From positions 124,001 through 188,000 of the forward strand of contig BTUV01000001.1 in NCBI GenBank assembly GCA_045863035.1: 64,000 nt of DNA, written 5' to 3'. A model generated the notes under the pieces. That model did no database searches. It was not told the origin of the DNA and saw nothing but the letters and a program-made list of their open reading frames with translations. Position 1 is the first letter of the stretch. The number at the start of each line of letters is the position of its first letter. The stretch is from H2-BAC3 sp045863035 (GTDB lineage: Bacteria; Bacteroidota; Ignavibacteria; Ignavibacteriales; Ignavibacteriaceae). Below, piece after piece: positions 1-8,634 of the stretch. The position numbers and the translations under genes were made by a program.

Positions 1-902
1 CCGGCGGCTCTGTTTTTTAAATATGTTAACACATCATTTTTTGATACTCTGCCTCCAAGCCCTGTGCCCGGAATGTTTTCGAGCTCACCCATTGATATAT
101 TCTCTGTTCTTGCAATATTCAGCACGAGTGGAGAATAAAATCTATTGCTTTGAATGTTAGAAGATGCGTTTACTGAAGCAGTAACCGGCTGCGCCTCAGA
201 AGCGGAATTTTGAGCAATCATCTCATGCATTGATGAAGCCGGTGCTGAAGTATGCACGACAGGGGCTGGAGAACTGACGGCTGTGCCGCTGCCACCTAAA
301 CGTGCAACTACTGTACCAACAGGTACCGTAGTCTGCTCAGAAACTAAGATTTCCGATACTACTCCTGCCTCCGGCGATGGCACTTCGGTATCAACCTTAT
401 CTGTGCTGATCTCAAAAATAATCTCATCCTTCTTTACTGAATCGCCAACCTTTTTATGCCATTTGATAATGGTTCCTTCCATTACCGACTCACCCATCTT
501 TGGCATGGTAATATCAATTGCAACTGAGGAAGAAGACACTGCCACTTCCGGAACAGGTACTTGAGCCGGTTCAGCCACAGGCGCCGGAGCGGGCCGTTTT
601 TCTTCCTGTACGGGGGGCTTTACCTCTTCAACTTTTGGAGCCGGCACAGAAGATGCACTGCCTGGTTCTGATTCAAGTATCGCAACAACTTTCCCGACTT
701 CAATGGTCTCCCCTTCGCCAAAGAAAATCTGCGTTATATATCCTTCATCCTGCGAGGGGATTTCAGTATCAACTTTATCCGTGCTTATCTCAAAGATAAT
801 TTCATCACGCTTGACAAAGTCTCCCGGCTTTTTATGCCATTTTATAATTGTTCCTTCGGTAACGCTTTCACCCATCTTGGGCATGATAATTTCTGAACGC
901 AT
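1..902 (-). CDS. 2-oxoacid dehydrogenase E2 (dihydrolipoamide acyltransferase), C-terminus cut by window edge
   Basis: Acyltransferase core of a 2-oxoacid dehydrogenase complex: it carries the acyl group on lipoyl-lysine from E1 to CoA. About 300 residues are visible. There are two lipoyl domains (about 1-78 and 127-205), each with the STDKVDTE lipoylation motif (lysines about 43 and 169), joined by a Pro/Ala/Glu-rich linker. A peripheral subunit-binding domain follows (about 257-295, with GTGLGGRVSKNDV). The catalytic domain lies outside the window. The two lipoyl domains are close copies, including at DNA level. The start is the ATG just before the first lipoyl domain, 13 bases after the E1 stop, so E1 and E2 are cotranscribed. 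Whether the substrate is pyruvate, 2-oxoglutarate or branched-chain oxoacids cannot be decided from this part. Confidence 0.93.
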   Translation of the reverse strand, partial: MRSEIIMPKMGESVTEGTIIKWHKKPGDFVKRDEIIFEISTDKVDTEIPSQDEGYITQIFFGEGETIEVGKVVAILESEPGSASSVPAPKVEEVKPPVQEEKRPAPAPVAEPAQVPVPEVAVSSSSVAIDITMPKMGESVMEGTIIKWHKKVGDSVKKDEIIFEISTDKVDTEVPSPEAGVVSEILVSEQTTVPVGTVVARLGGSGTAVSSPAPVVHTSAPASSMHEMIAQNSASEAQPVTASVNASSNIQSNRFYSPLVLNIARTENISMGELENIPGTGLGGRVSKNDVLTYLKNRAA

Positions 903-915
903 GAGAAAACCTTTA

Positions 916-3012
916 TTAATAAAGAATAAGTTCTTTAATTGATTTATATATACCTTCCCTTGTAGGGAGAATTGCATTTTCTAATATCGGGCTGTATGGA
1001 ATATGAGCATCCTTAGCTGCTACTCTTTTTACCGGAGCATCTAAATACTGAAAACAGTTTTCAGTAATTCTTGCGGATATTTCAGCCCCAAAACCCGCGG
1101 TAAGTGTATCTTCGTGGACGATAATTACTTTACCGGTTTTCTTAACTGAGTTATAAATAATCTCTTCATCAAGAGGAATTATTGTCCTGAGATCAATAAT
1201 CTCGACAGTGTGCCCGTCTTCAATCAGTTTTTTTGCCGCAAATACTGAATCCCAGACCGATGCGCCATAGGTAACTAAAGTTACATCACTTCCTTCCATA
1301 ACTATCTTCCCTTTGCCGAACGGAAGCAGATAATCTGCATTCGGCTCCGGAGCAATGGCAAAGCTCTGACGATAAAGTCCCTTATGCTCACAGAAGAGTA
1401 CCGGATCGTTTAACCTCATTGCAGTCTTTAACAAACCTTTTGCATCAGCCGAGTTTGAAGGATAAGCAATATATATACCCGGCACATGGGCGAATATTGA
1501 TTCTATATTCTGGCTGTGGTAGAGACCGCCATGAATATATCCACCCACTGCAACTCTTGTTACAACAGGAGCAGACCAATAGTTAAACGAGCGATAACGG
1601 ATTGTAGCAAGTTCATCCTTCATTTGCATGAATGCAGGCCATATATAGTCGCCGAATTGAATTTCAACAACCGGTCTCAGCCCTGCAAATGCCATTCCCG
1701 TGGCTACACCCATGATGCTTGCCTCGGCCAACGGTGAATTAAAAACTCTTTCAACACCAAATTTGGTGGTGAGACCTTTGGTGGCGGTGAACACTCCTCC
1801 TTTACCGTCAGCAATATCTTCACCAAAAACGTAAATATCCGGATTTTTTTCCATCTCCTCGTGGAGCGCGTGATTGATAGCATCAACCATCACAATGGGC
1901 GTTCCGGACGGTTTTTCGATTTCATATTGCAAGGATTCCTTAAAACCACTCTCGTCAAAAACATATTTCGCGGCTTCTTCTGCCTTCGCATCTTCTGAAT
2001 TAAGTGCTTCTGTTGCAGCCCGATCAACTTCTTCTTTTACCTGCTGCTGTATTTCATCAAGTTCTTTCTGAGTGAGAAGATTATTTGAAAGAACATAGTT
2101 GGCAAATTTCTCAATCGGATCATTTTTCAGGTCTTCTTCAAGATCTTGTATATCTCGGTATTTTTTCTGATCATCTGATGATGAATGTGAAAGTAATCGC
2201 ACGCATTCAGCTTCAACTAAAACCGGACCTTTTCCTGACCGTGCATATTCATACGCAGTTTCAGCAGCTTTCATTGAATCAACAAAACTTGTTCCGTCAA
2301 TTTTCATGCGGAGAAGATTGTCATAACCTGCCATCATTTCAGAAATTGAATGTCCTTTGCCTCCCGACTGCTGCGAAACATGCACTGAAATTGCATATTT
2401 ATTATTTTGGATCACAAAAACCACGGGAAGTTTTTCGCGGCTCGCCCAGTTGATAGCTTCATGAAACTCACCCTGACTGGTTGTGCCTTCTCCGGAACTT
2501 ACATAAGACACAGATTTTATCCCCTTTTTCACAGCCGCCAATGCAGTTCCAACTGCCTGTAAAAACTGTGTACCGGTTGGTGAGGACTGTGTTGGTAAAT
2601 TTAATTCACGTGTATATCCCCAATGGCAAGGAAGCTGCCTTCCGCCGCTTGATAAATCTCCTCTTTTAGCAAAGCTCTGCATAAAAAAATCAATTGGCTT
2701 ATATCCCATCGCAAGGATGAGAGCAAGGTCGCGGTAATAAGGAAAAGCCCAGTCAACCTTTGGATTCAGCTTCTGACCAAACGCAACCTGAACTGCCTCG
2801 TGACCTGATCCGGCTATGTGGAAAAAAGTTTTGCCCTGTTTAAGATAATTCATTGCTTTTACGTCAATGTGTCTTGCCGTGAACATCAACCTATAATTTT
2901 TTAGCAGTTCTTCACGGGAAATATCCAGCTTGCCGTTTTTGCCATTGCCCGAAGAAAATTTTTTCTCAGGGACAGCAAAAACTGACGTTGCTTTGCTTCC
3001 ACTTTTTGCCAT
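916..3012 (-). CDS. 2-oxoacid dehydrogenase E1, alpha and beta subunits fused
   Basis: Thiamine-diphosphate-dependent decarboxylating component of a 2-oxoacid dehydrogenase complex, 698 residues. The N-terminal half is E1-alpha-like: the TPP motif runs from GEG at about 174 to NN at about 203, followed by the phosphorylation-loop-like stretch RLLSHSSSDD at about 272. From about 371 it is E1-beta-like (VFGEDIADGKGGVF, then RVFNSPLAEASI). Separate alpha and beta genes are the more usual arrangement; fused forms are known in Bacteroidota-type genomes and are often annotated as branched-chain (2-oxoisovalerate) E1. The start codon overlaps the lipB stop as TAATG, so translation is probably coupled. 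It lies between lipB and E2, matching its role in a lipoylated complex. Substrate specificity is inferred, not shown. Confidence 0.93.
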   Translation of the reverse strand: MAKSGSKATSVFAVPEKKFSSGNGKNGKLDISREELLKNYRLMFTARHIDVKAMNYLKQGKTFFHIAGSGHEAVQVAFGQKLNPKVDWAFPYYRDLALILAMGYKPIDFFMQSFAKRGDLSSGGRQLPCHWGYTRELNLPTQSSPTGTQFLQAVGTALAAVKKGIKSVSYVSSGEGTTSQGEFHEAINWASREKLPVVFVIQNNKYAISVHVSQQSGGKGHSISEMMAGYDNLLRMKIDGTSFVDSMKAAETAYEYARSGKGPVLVEAECVRLLSHSSSDDQKKYRDIQDLEEDLKNDPIEKFANYVLSNNLLTQKELDEIQQQVKEEVDRAATEALNSEDAKAEEAAKYVFDESGFKESLQYEIEKPSGTPIVMVDAINHALHEEMEKNPDIYVFGEDIADGKGGVFTATKGLTTKFGVERVFNSPLAEASIMGVATGMAFAGLRPVVEIQFGDYIWPAFMQMKDELATIRYRSFNYWSAPVVTRVAVGGYIHGGLYHSQNIESIFAHVPGIYIAYPSNSADAKGLLKTAMRLNDPVLFCEHKGLYRQSFAIAPEPNADYLLPFGKGKIVMEGSDVTLVTYGASVWDSVFAAKKLIEDGHTVEIIDLRTIIPLDEEIIYNSVKKTGKVIIVHEDTLTAGFGAEISARITENCFQYLDAPVKRVAAKDAHIPYSPILENAILPTREGIYKSIKELILY

Positions 3013-3731
3013 TAATTTACCTCTTTTAATTCTTGTTCGGGGTTAATTATGTACTCTGAGTCACTGACTATATTGTACTCAAATACTTCCGAAAAAATAT
3101 TTACGATTTTCTCTTTAACCAGTTTCATATCCTCAATGCGCCCGGTCTCCAGTGCAAGTGAGGTTACATCTTTATCTTTAATGCCACAGGGAATAATCCC
3201 TCCGAAATAGTTCAGATCAGGATATATATTTAACGCGAAGCCGTGCATGGTTACCCATCGGCTAATCTTTATTCCTATTGCAGCTATTTTCCTCTGATTG
3301 ATCCACACACCGGTTAGCCCGTCAATTCTTTCGGCTGTAAGTAAATATTCTTCACAAAATCTGATAAGCACTTCTTCAAGAGCCCGAAGATATTTATGAG
3401 AATCCATTTTCCATTTTTTAAGGTCAATTATGGGATAACCAACCAACTGACCAGGACCATGGTATGTTATATCTCCCCCCCGGTCTATATCAACCACAGA
3501 TATATTATTTTCCGTGAGATACTGCTTATTAGCTATTAGATTGCTTCTGTCAGCAGTTTTACCGAGTGTATATGTATGCGGATGTTCAAGCAGAATTAAT
3601 GTATCGCTTAAACTTCCGTTTACCACATTGTTAAAGGTATTACGCTGCAGTTCCCAGGCAGAATGATACTCAAGCAAACCCGCATCAAGTATCTGTAAAT
3701 TTCTAGATATGGATTGACTCTCCGTAGGCAT
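3012..3731 (-). CDS. lipB: octanoyl-[acyl carrier protein]:protein N-octanoyltransferase LipB
   Basis: First step of de novo lipoate attachment: moves octanoyl from acyl carrier protein to the lysine of lipoyl domains, such as those of the adjacent E2. Family marks are RGGDITYHGPGQ at about 84-95, the catalytic-type lysine in RKIAAIG (about 148) and the cysteine in GIIPCGIKD (about 182). I chose the ATG giving 239 residues, close to the usual 210-240. It overlaps the end of lpdA by 29 bases and has a weak GGAAG upstream. A longer frame starting 69 bases earlier would overlap lpdA more and adds nothing family-like. The gene sits inside the lpdA-E1-E2 operon. The partner lipA is not in the window. 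Confidence 0.92.
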   Translation of the reverse strand: MPTESQSISRNLQILDAGLLEYHSAWELQRNTFNNVVNGSLSDTLILLEHPHTYTLGKTADRSNLIANKQYLTENNISVVDIDRGGDITYHGPGQLVGYPIIDLKKWKMDSHKYLRALEEVLIRFCEEYLLTAERIDGLTGVWINQRKIAAIGIKISRWVTMHGFALNIYPDLNYFGGIIPCGIKDKDVTSLALETGRIEDMKLVKEKIVNIFSEVFEYNIVSDSEYIINPEQELKEVN

Positions 3732-5106
3732 TTGCCGCGGCTTCCATGATAGACTCAGAAAGTGTCGGGTGCGCGTGAACGGTTTTAATGATCGTTTCAC
3801 CGGTTGCTTCTAAAGCTCTTGCTAAACCAAGTTCTGCAATAAGCTCAGTTGCTTCAGAACCGATGATATGAGCGCCAAGAAGCTCATTATATTTCGCATC
3901 AAAAATAAGTTTAACAAATCCTTCCCTCTCACCAATAGCGAAAGCTTTTCCGCTTGCCATAAAGGGGAATTTACCAATTTTAAGTTCATATCCAGCTTCA
4001 CGGGCCCTCTGCTCTGTCATACCGATACTTGCAACCTGCGGCTGGCAATAGGTACAACCGGGGATATTTCCATAGTCAATCGGTTTTGGATGATGTCCGG
4101 CGATGACTTCAACGCAATGAATACCTTCAGCAGAAGCAACATGAGCAAGCCAGGGTGGTCCAATCACATCACCAATCGCATAGATACCATCTACATTTGT
4201 GCGATAGTTCTGTTTGTCAACTTTTATATGATTCTTAAAAATCTCAACGCCCAATTCTTCGAGACCAAATCCGTTAATGTTTCCGGTCACACCAATTGCA
4301 GATAATACCTTATCTGCAGTCAGGACAGATTTTTCTCCGTTTTTACTTATGGTAACTTCAACTTTTCCCCCTTTTACTTCAGCTTTTTCAACTGAAGTTT
4401 TCGTATGGATAGTCATCCCCCGCTTCTTAAAATTCTTCTCAAGCGTTTCACTTACTTCATGATCTTCAATCGGCAGAATATGATCAAGCATTTCAATAAT
4501 CGTAACCTTGGTACCCAGCACGCTATAAAAATATGCGAATTCGATTCCAATTGCCCCCGCGCCAATAATTATTAATTCCTTTGGCTGCTCTGGAAGGTTC
4601 ATTGCTTCCGTACTGGTAATAATATGGTTATGGTCAACCGGGATGTTCGGGAGTATTCGTGGAGAAGCACCTGTTGAAACGATAATGTGCTTTGCGGTTA
4701 TTGTCTCGGCGACTTTCCCCTTTGTATCAAGGACGTCAATGGTGTTTTTTGAGGTGAGTTTTCCAAAACCACGGAACCGGTCAACCTTATTTTTTTTCAT
4801 CAGCATTTCCACGTTCTTGGTAATGCGGTCAGAAATATCACGGGATCTTTTAATAATCTTATTGAAGTCAAATTTCAGATCCGAGAAAGAAATACCAAAG
4901 TCAGATGCATGATGATTCAGATTATCATACATTTCAGCGTTTTTAAGGAGGGATTTAGTTGGAATACAACCCCAGTTCAGGCAAATTCCACCCAGATTAT
5001 CTTTGTCTATTATCGCAGTTTTCAGCTTTAACTGACCAGCTCTGATTGCAGCAACATATCCGCCTGGACCACCGCCTAATACAATTACATCGTATTCCTT
5101 AGCCAT
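3703..5106 (-). CDS. lpdA: dihydrolipoyl dehydrogenase (E3)
   Basis: FAD flavoprotein that reoxidises dihydrolipoamide of 2-oxoacid dehydrogenases with NAD+. 467 residues. The N-terminal FAD-binding GGGPGGYVAA leads to the redox disulfide CLNWGC (C42, C47). A second Rossmann motif, GAGAIGIEFA, binds NAD, and the dimer-domain catalytic pair is in HPTLSE (H446, E451). All key residues are present. The ATG five codons into the longest frame was chosen because AAGGA precedes it by about six bases. It is the first gene of the lpdA-lipB-E1-E2 run. A TATAAT hexamer overlaps the longer frame's ATG and could be part of its promoter, but I see no good -35 partner. Confidence 0.96.
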   Translation of the reverse strand: MAKEYDVIVLGGGPGGYVAAIRAGQLKLKTAIIDKDNLGGICLNWGCIPTKSLLKNAEMYDNLNHHASDFGISFSDLKFDFNKIIKRSRDISDRITKNVEMLMKKNKVDRFRGFGKLTSKNTIDVLDTKGKVAETITAKHIIVSTGASPRILPNIPVDHNHIITSTEAMNLPEQPKELIIIGAGAIGIEFAYFYSVLGTKVTIIEMLDHILPIEDHEVSETLEKNFKKRGMTIHTKTSVEKAEVKGGKVEVTISKNGEKSVLTADKVLSAIGVTGNINGFGLEELGVEIFKNHIKVDKQNYRTNVDGIYAIGDVIGPPWLAHVASAEGIHCVEVIAGHHPKPIDYGNIPGCTYCQPQVASIGMTEQRAREAGYELKIGKFPFMASGKAFAIGEREGFVKLIFDAKYNELLGAHIIGSEATELIAELGLARALEATGETIIKTVHAHPTLSESIMEAAANAYGESIHI

Positions 5107-5174
5107 CAAATTCCTTAACATTATAGAAAATTCAAGTCACAAATATAGCTAAGCTTGAGCTAATTGGAAACCAA

Positions 5175-5194
5175 ACCCCACTATTGCCGGGGGT
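5175..5194 (-). terminator. possible weak terminator hairpin after aacS
   Basis: A short GC-rich inverted repeat (ACCCC / GGGGT, ten-base loop) lies between the aacS stop and the lpdA operon. On the minus strand it is followed only by TTTGGTTT, so it is a poor intrinsic terminator. It could equally be a chance hairpin. Confidence 0.3.
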
Positions 5195-5229
5195 GAAAAT
5201 GGGCCTAAATCAGTTTTTAGTTGACAGTT

Positions 5230-7200
5230 TTACGCCTTTTTTAATCGTCCGGCAATTAGTCGGTATTCAGCCAGACATTCCCTGTTAGTAATTGAGTCTT
5301 CATTAGTAACCTCCATATTTTGGAGTATTCTGGTAACCGCTATCTCCACCTTTTTACCGTTAATCGTCCTTGGGACGTCATTAACCTGAAAAACATATTT
5401 AGGAACGTGACGGGGTGAAAGTACGGCTTTTATGCGCTTTTTAATCCTGTCTGTCAATTCTGTATCGAGAGTTCCGTTGTTTTTTAGAACGAGGAAAAGA
5501 CAAACAGAAGCATCTCCATCCTCCTGGACAGAAGAAAGGACGGAATCTGAGATTTCAACAAATCCCTCAAGTGTGTTATAGATTTCTGCTGTTCCAATTC
5601 TCACCCCACCGGGATTAAGTGTAGTGTCCGATCTGCCAAAGACTAAAAATCCACCGGTCGAGGTCTTCTCAATGAAATCACCATGCCGCCAGAACCCAGG
5701 GAAATGAGAAAAATATGAGTCCTCATATTTTTCTCTCTTTTCATCACCCCAAAATCCGATCGGCATTGATGGAAAAGGTTTAACGCAAACAAGCTCCCCC
5801 TGTTCAAGAGTAACCGGGGACAGGTTATCTTTCCAAACCTCAACCGCCATCCCTAAGCCCGGTCCCTGAATCTCACCCGGAAAAACGGGCGAAAGCGGGT
5901 TACCGAGCATAAAACAGGATATTATATCTGTCCCCCCTGATATCGAAGAAATGTGGATATCTTCTTTTATTGAATCATAAATATAGTGATAATAGTTTTC
6001 GGTAAGTGGTGCGCCTGTTGAGAGAATCATCTGGAGGTTTTCCAAACGGTGGCTATTCTTTAAGGTAAGATTATCATCCTTACATAATGAAAGAAATTTT
6101 GGACTGACACCAAGGTGTGTCAGTGATTCAGCATCTGCAATATCCCAAAGCCGGCTTGTATTGGGATATACCGGAGAGCCGTCATAAAGATGCACTTCCG
6201 CACCGAGCATCAAACTGCTCACCAACCAGTTCCACATCATCCAACCGCAGGTAGTAAAAAACAATATTTTACTCTCATCGGTAATGCTGCTATGCAAATG
6301 AAGTTCTTTATAATGCTGAAGCAATGTCCCCCCGGCTCCGTGAATGATACACTTTGGCTTCCCCGTAGTGCCGGATGAGTACATAATATATACCGGATCA
6401 TTAAAATCTATATGATGATATACTGGATGTAACACATTATCAAATATCAAATTTTGAAATAATACTTCTTCATCAACAAGCGAAGGAGTTTCATAACTTT
6501 CATTATTCCGGAAATTAAAGAAGCGCTCAGCCCAGATAATTTTTTTCACTGATGGTATCTTGCTTTTAATATTCCTGATTTTATCCTGAATAGAAAAATA
6601 TTTGCCATTATATGAATATTCTCTCTGACCAACCAGTATAACCGGTTCAATTTGTTCAAAACGGTCAAGAATAGCAGCTTCACCAAATTCCGGTGAAGAA
6701 GATGACCAAATAGCCCCCAATGATGTTGCTGCCAGCATCATTACCACTGCTTCGGGTATGTTTGAAATTACCGCGGCAATGCGGTCTCCTTTTTTAACTC
6801 CAATGGCTTGCAGATAATTTGCTGCAGAGGCAGCAAAAGCATTTAAATCATTATAGGTAATCTTTATTGTTTCAGCATTTTCCCGGTGTGAAACCAGTGC
6901 GTATTTATTTAATTTTTTTTTGAGTAATGTTTCAGCGAAGTTTAACTTGGAACCGGTAAACCAAGTTGAATTAAACATATTATCTGAAGTCAGGATTTTT
7001 TCCGGCTGCGCAGATAGTCTTATCGGGGCTTTTTCAAGAATTAATTTCCAGAATACTTCTGAATTTTCAACAGACCATCTGTGCAGTTCACTATAATTAG
7101 TAAATCTCTTTCCAAAATGCTTCTCCAACTCTTCCATAAACCGAAACATTGGTGAAGTAACAATTGATTTTTTTGAAGGATAGTAAACCCTTTTAATCAT
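5230..7200 (-). CDS. acetoacetyl-CoA synthetase (acetoacetate--CoA ligase)
   Basis: ANL-superfamily adenylating enzyme that activates acetoacetate to acetoacetyl-CoA with ATP. 656 residues, the usual size for this family. The AMP-binding core motif YIMYSSGTTGKPK is at 271-283. The N-terminus has the AACS-type opening (YYPSKKSIVTSPMFRFMEE). Near the C-terminus, RTINGKKVE supplies the conserved adenylation lysine. The start chosen is the ATG one base after the stop of the upstream flavin reductase gene; a start seven codons earlier would overlap that gene. The pair looks cotranscribed. A route from ketone bodies or leucine breakdown into acetyl-CoA is consistent with the neighbouring oxoacid dehydrogenase, but is inference. 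Confidence 0.9.
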   Translation of the reverse strand: MIKRVYYPSKKSIVTSPMFRFMEELEKHFGKRFTNYSELHRWSVENSEVFWKLILEKAPIRLSAQPEKILTSDNMFNSTWFTGSKLNFAETLLKKKLNKYALVSHRENAETIKITYNDLNAFAASAANYLQAIGVKKGDRIAAVISNIPEAVVMMLAATSLGAIWSSSSPEFGEAAILDRFEQIEPVILVGQREYSYNGKYFSIQDKIRNIKSKIPSVKKIIWAERFFNFRNNESYETPSLVDEEVLFQNLIFDNVLHPVYHHIDFNDPVYIMYSSGTTGKPKCIIHGAGGTLLQHYKELHLHSSITDESKILFFTTCGWMMWNWLVSSLMLGAEVHLYDGSPVYPNTSRLWDIADAESLTHLGVSPKFLSLCKDDNLTLKNSHRLENLQMILSTGAPLTENYYHYIYDSIKEDIHISSISGGTDIISCFMLGNPLSPVFPGEIQGPGLGMAVEVWKDNLSPVTLEQGELVCVKPFPSMPIGFWGDEKREKYEDSYFSHFPGFWRHGDFIEKTSTGGFLVFGRSDTTLNPGGVRIGTAEIYNTLEGFVEISDSVLSSVQEDGDASVCLFLVLKNNGTLDTELTDRIKKRIKAVLSPRHVPKYVFQVNDVPRTINGKKVEIAVTRILQNMEVTNEDSITNRECLAEYRLIAGRLKKA

Positions 7201-7201
7201 A

Positions 7202-8176
7202 TTACAGAGTTTTTCCGGCAATTAAAATATACCAGGCAATTTCGGTCATATTTGCTTTCAGGAATGACTTTGCCGCAAAGATATAATCCTGATTGTGAAA
7301 GCTTTTTTTCATTGATATCATAAATGCAATATGACTAAGAGTTTCTTCCGGTCTGAATGGTGTAAGTGACCTGAAAAAGCTTTCTATAGTATAGTAATTC
7401 TCCTGCTTTAACGAAGATATATACGATTGGAAAAACTGCATTACCTCATCAAATTCCGGAATTTTTTCAAAGTTTGCGAGTTTGGCAAGATCATTAGCAG
7501 TAAGTATGTCCGATTGTTTCAGAGCAAAAGGAAGATTCTCATAACCAATGCCAAGTTTATTGAGAGGTTTTACTACCTCAAATACATTGGGAGAGACCGC
7601 TCTGTTATAATAATCACCACCCATTCGTGAAACCAGATCAATTCTGTCCGGCAAAATCATTCCATCTTCAATAATATCCTCTGCCACATGAAAAAGCAGT
7701 ACTTCACAGATTATCAAATTAGCCGAAGCTCCCCCATTACCATAACTTTTAATCTCCAGTACTTTACACTCCATCTGGAATGGTGACTCTTTAACCCTTG
7801 ACGGTTTTACTTTCAGAGAGGGTACAGGTGTCAGGCCAGATTTGACAAATTCATCAATTTCGGAAGAAAACTCCGCCGACGCGAGATTGATCTGCTCAAC
7901 CATTGAAAAACTAACGGCCTGAATGACACATTCACCTGTCGTCTGACAATTGAGATAAGTATCCTTCAGCGAGGCATCTCTTCCTCGTCGGGCAGGTGAA
8001 AATACCACGATGGGAGGATTTGCGCCAAAAACGTTATAAAATGAAAATGGACTAAGATTAGGAATCCCATCAGCCGATAGACTGGAGACCAACGCTATCG
8101 GACGCGGAGCTATAGCTCCTTGCAAAAGCCGTTGAACATCGGGCACTGGAATTGTTTTCGGGTCAATTTGTTTCAT
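7202..8176 (-). CDS. flavin reductase family protein (FMN-binding split barrel) with C-terminal extension
   Basis: 324 residues. The first 200 or so match the flavin-reductase-like split-barrel fold that binds FMN (RPIALVSSLSADGIPNLSPF, FSPARRGRDASLKDT, then a C-terminal GGDYYNR signature). Such proteins are often annotated as conserved hypothetical or flavoredoxin-like, and the actual substrate is unknown. The last 110 residues form a predicted helical extension with no domain I recognise. It is cotranscribed with the acetoacetyl-CoA synthetase (one-base gap) and divergent from the NUDIX gene across only about 40 bases, which must hold both promoters. Confidence 0.82.
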   Translation of the reverse strand: MKQIDPKTIPVPDVQRLLQGAIAPRPIALVSSLSADGIPNLSPFSFYNVFGANPPIVVFSPARRGRDASLKDTYLNCQTTGECVIQAVSFSMVEQINLASAEFSSEIDEFVKSGLTPVPSLKVKPSRVKESPFQMECKVLEIKSYGNGGASANLIICEVLLFHVAEDIIEDGMILPDRIDLVSRMGGDYYNRAVSPNVFEVVKPLNKLGIGYENLPFALKQSDILTANDLAKLANFEKIPEFDEVMQFFQSYISSLKQENYYTIESFFRSLTPFRPEETLSHIAFMISMKKSFHNQDYIFAAKSFLKANMTEIAWYILIAGKTL

Positions 8177-8217
8177 AGATAATTCTTTTTAAAATTGCCG
8201 GATAAATAAAATAAACT

Positions 8218-8634
8218 TTGCATTCATTGAGACCATCATTTAAGCTCTATCAGTCAGGTCTTCTGGCCTATAAAAAGGAAAACGGACTAATCCATTTCCT
8301 TCTGATCACTTCCAGAAAAAGCAAGAAGTGGATCATACCAAAAGGATATATTGATTCTGCCCTGACTCCTTTTGAATCCGCACAAAAAGAGGCCTATGAA
8401 GAAGCAGGATTAATTTGTAAAAATAGTGAAAAAATGATTGGCGAATGGTGGATTCAGAAAAAATACGGAAAAAATGTGGTTGTGGTTTATTGTGCTGAAA
8501 TCGTGAAGGAATTAGAGCAGTATCCGGAAAAAAACGAAAGAGTAAAAAAGTGGTTTTCTTCAGAAGAAGCGCTAAAAGAGACCAATGGGTCTGAACTATT
8601 CCTCATCCTCAAGAAGGCCCTCGCTGTCATCTGA
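8218..8634 (+). CDS. NUDIX hydrolase
   Basis: Small nucleotide-diphosphate-linked hydrolase, 138 residues. It has the fold opening YQSGLLAYKK, the segment KKWIIPKGYID and a NUDIX box ending KEAYEEAGL. The metal-binding EE pair is kept, but the first glutamate of the consensus box is replaced by leucine and the arginine by lysine. Substrate cannot be assigned; the PKG form resembles the diadenosine/diphosphoinositol polyphosphate type. The start is a TTG, with a second in-frame TTG three codons later and no clear ribosome site. It is the only plus-strand gene in this neighbourhood. Its last 39 bases overlap the end of recX on the other strand. Confidence 0.85.
   Translation: MHSLRPSFKLYQSGLLAYKKENGLIHFLLITSRKSKKWIIPKGYIDSALTPFESAQKEAYEEAGLICKNSEKMIGEWWIQKKYGKNVVVVYCAEIVKELEQYPEKNERVKKWFSSEEALKETNGSELFLILKKALAVI

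Noticed and set aside
283..799. Plus-strand open frames of 93 residues each within the first kilobase
   Set aside because: They are antisense shadows of the E2 lipoyl domains; their similarity to each other simply mirrors the duplicated domains.
2085..2453. 122-residue plus-strand open frame
   Set aside because: Fully antisense to E1, low-information composition, no ribosome site or family features.
3868..4305. 145-residue plus-strand open frame
   Set aside because: Antisense to lpdA; no recognisable domain.
5107..5130. TATAAT next to the lpdA start as a firm promoter
   Set aside because: No acceptable -35 element at the right distance, and it would leave almost no leader.
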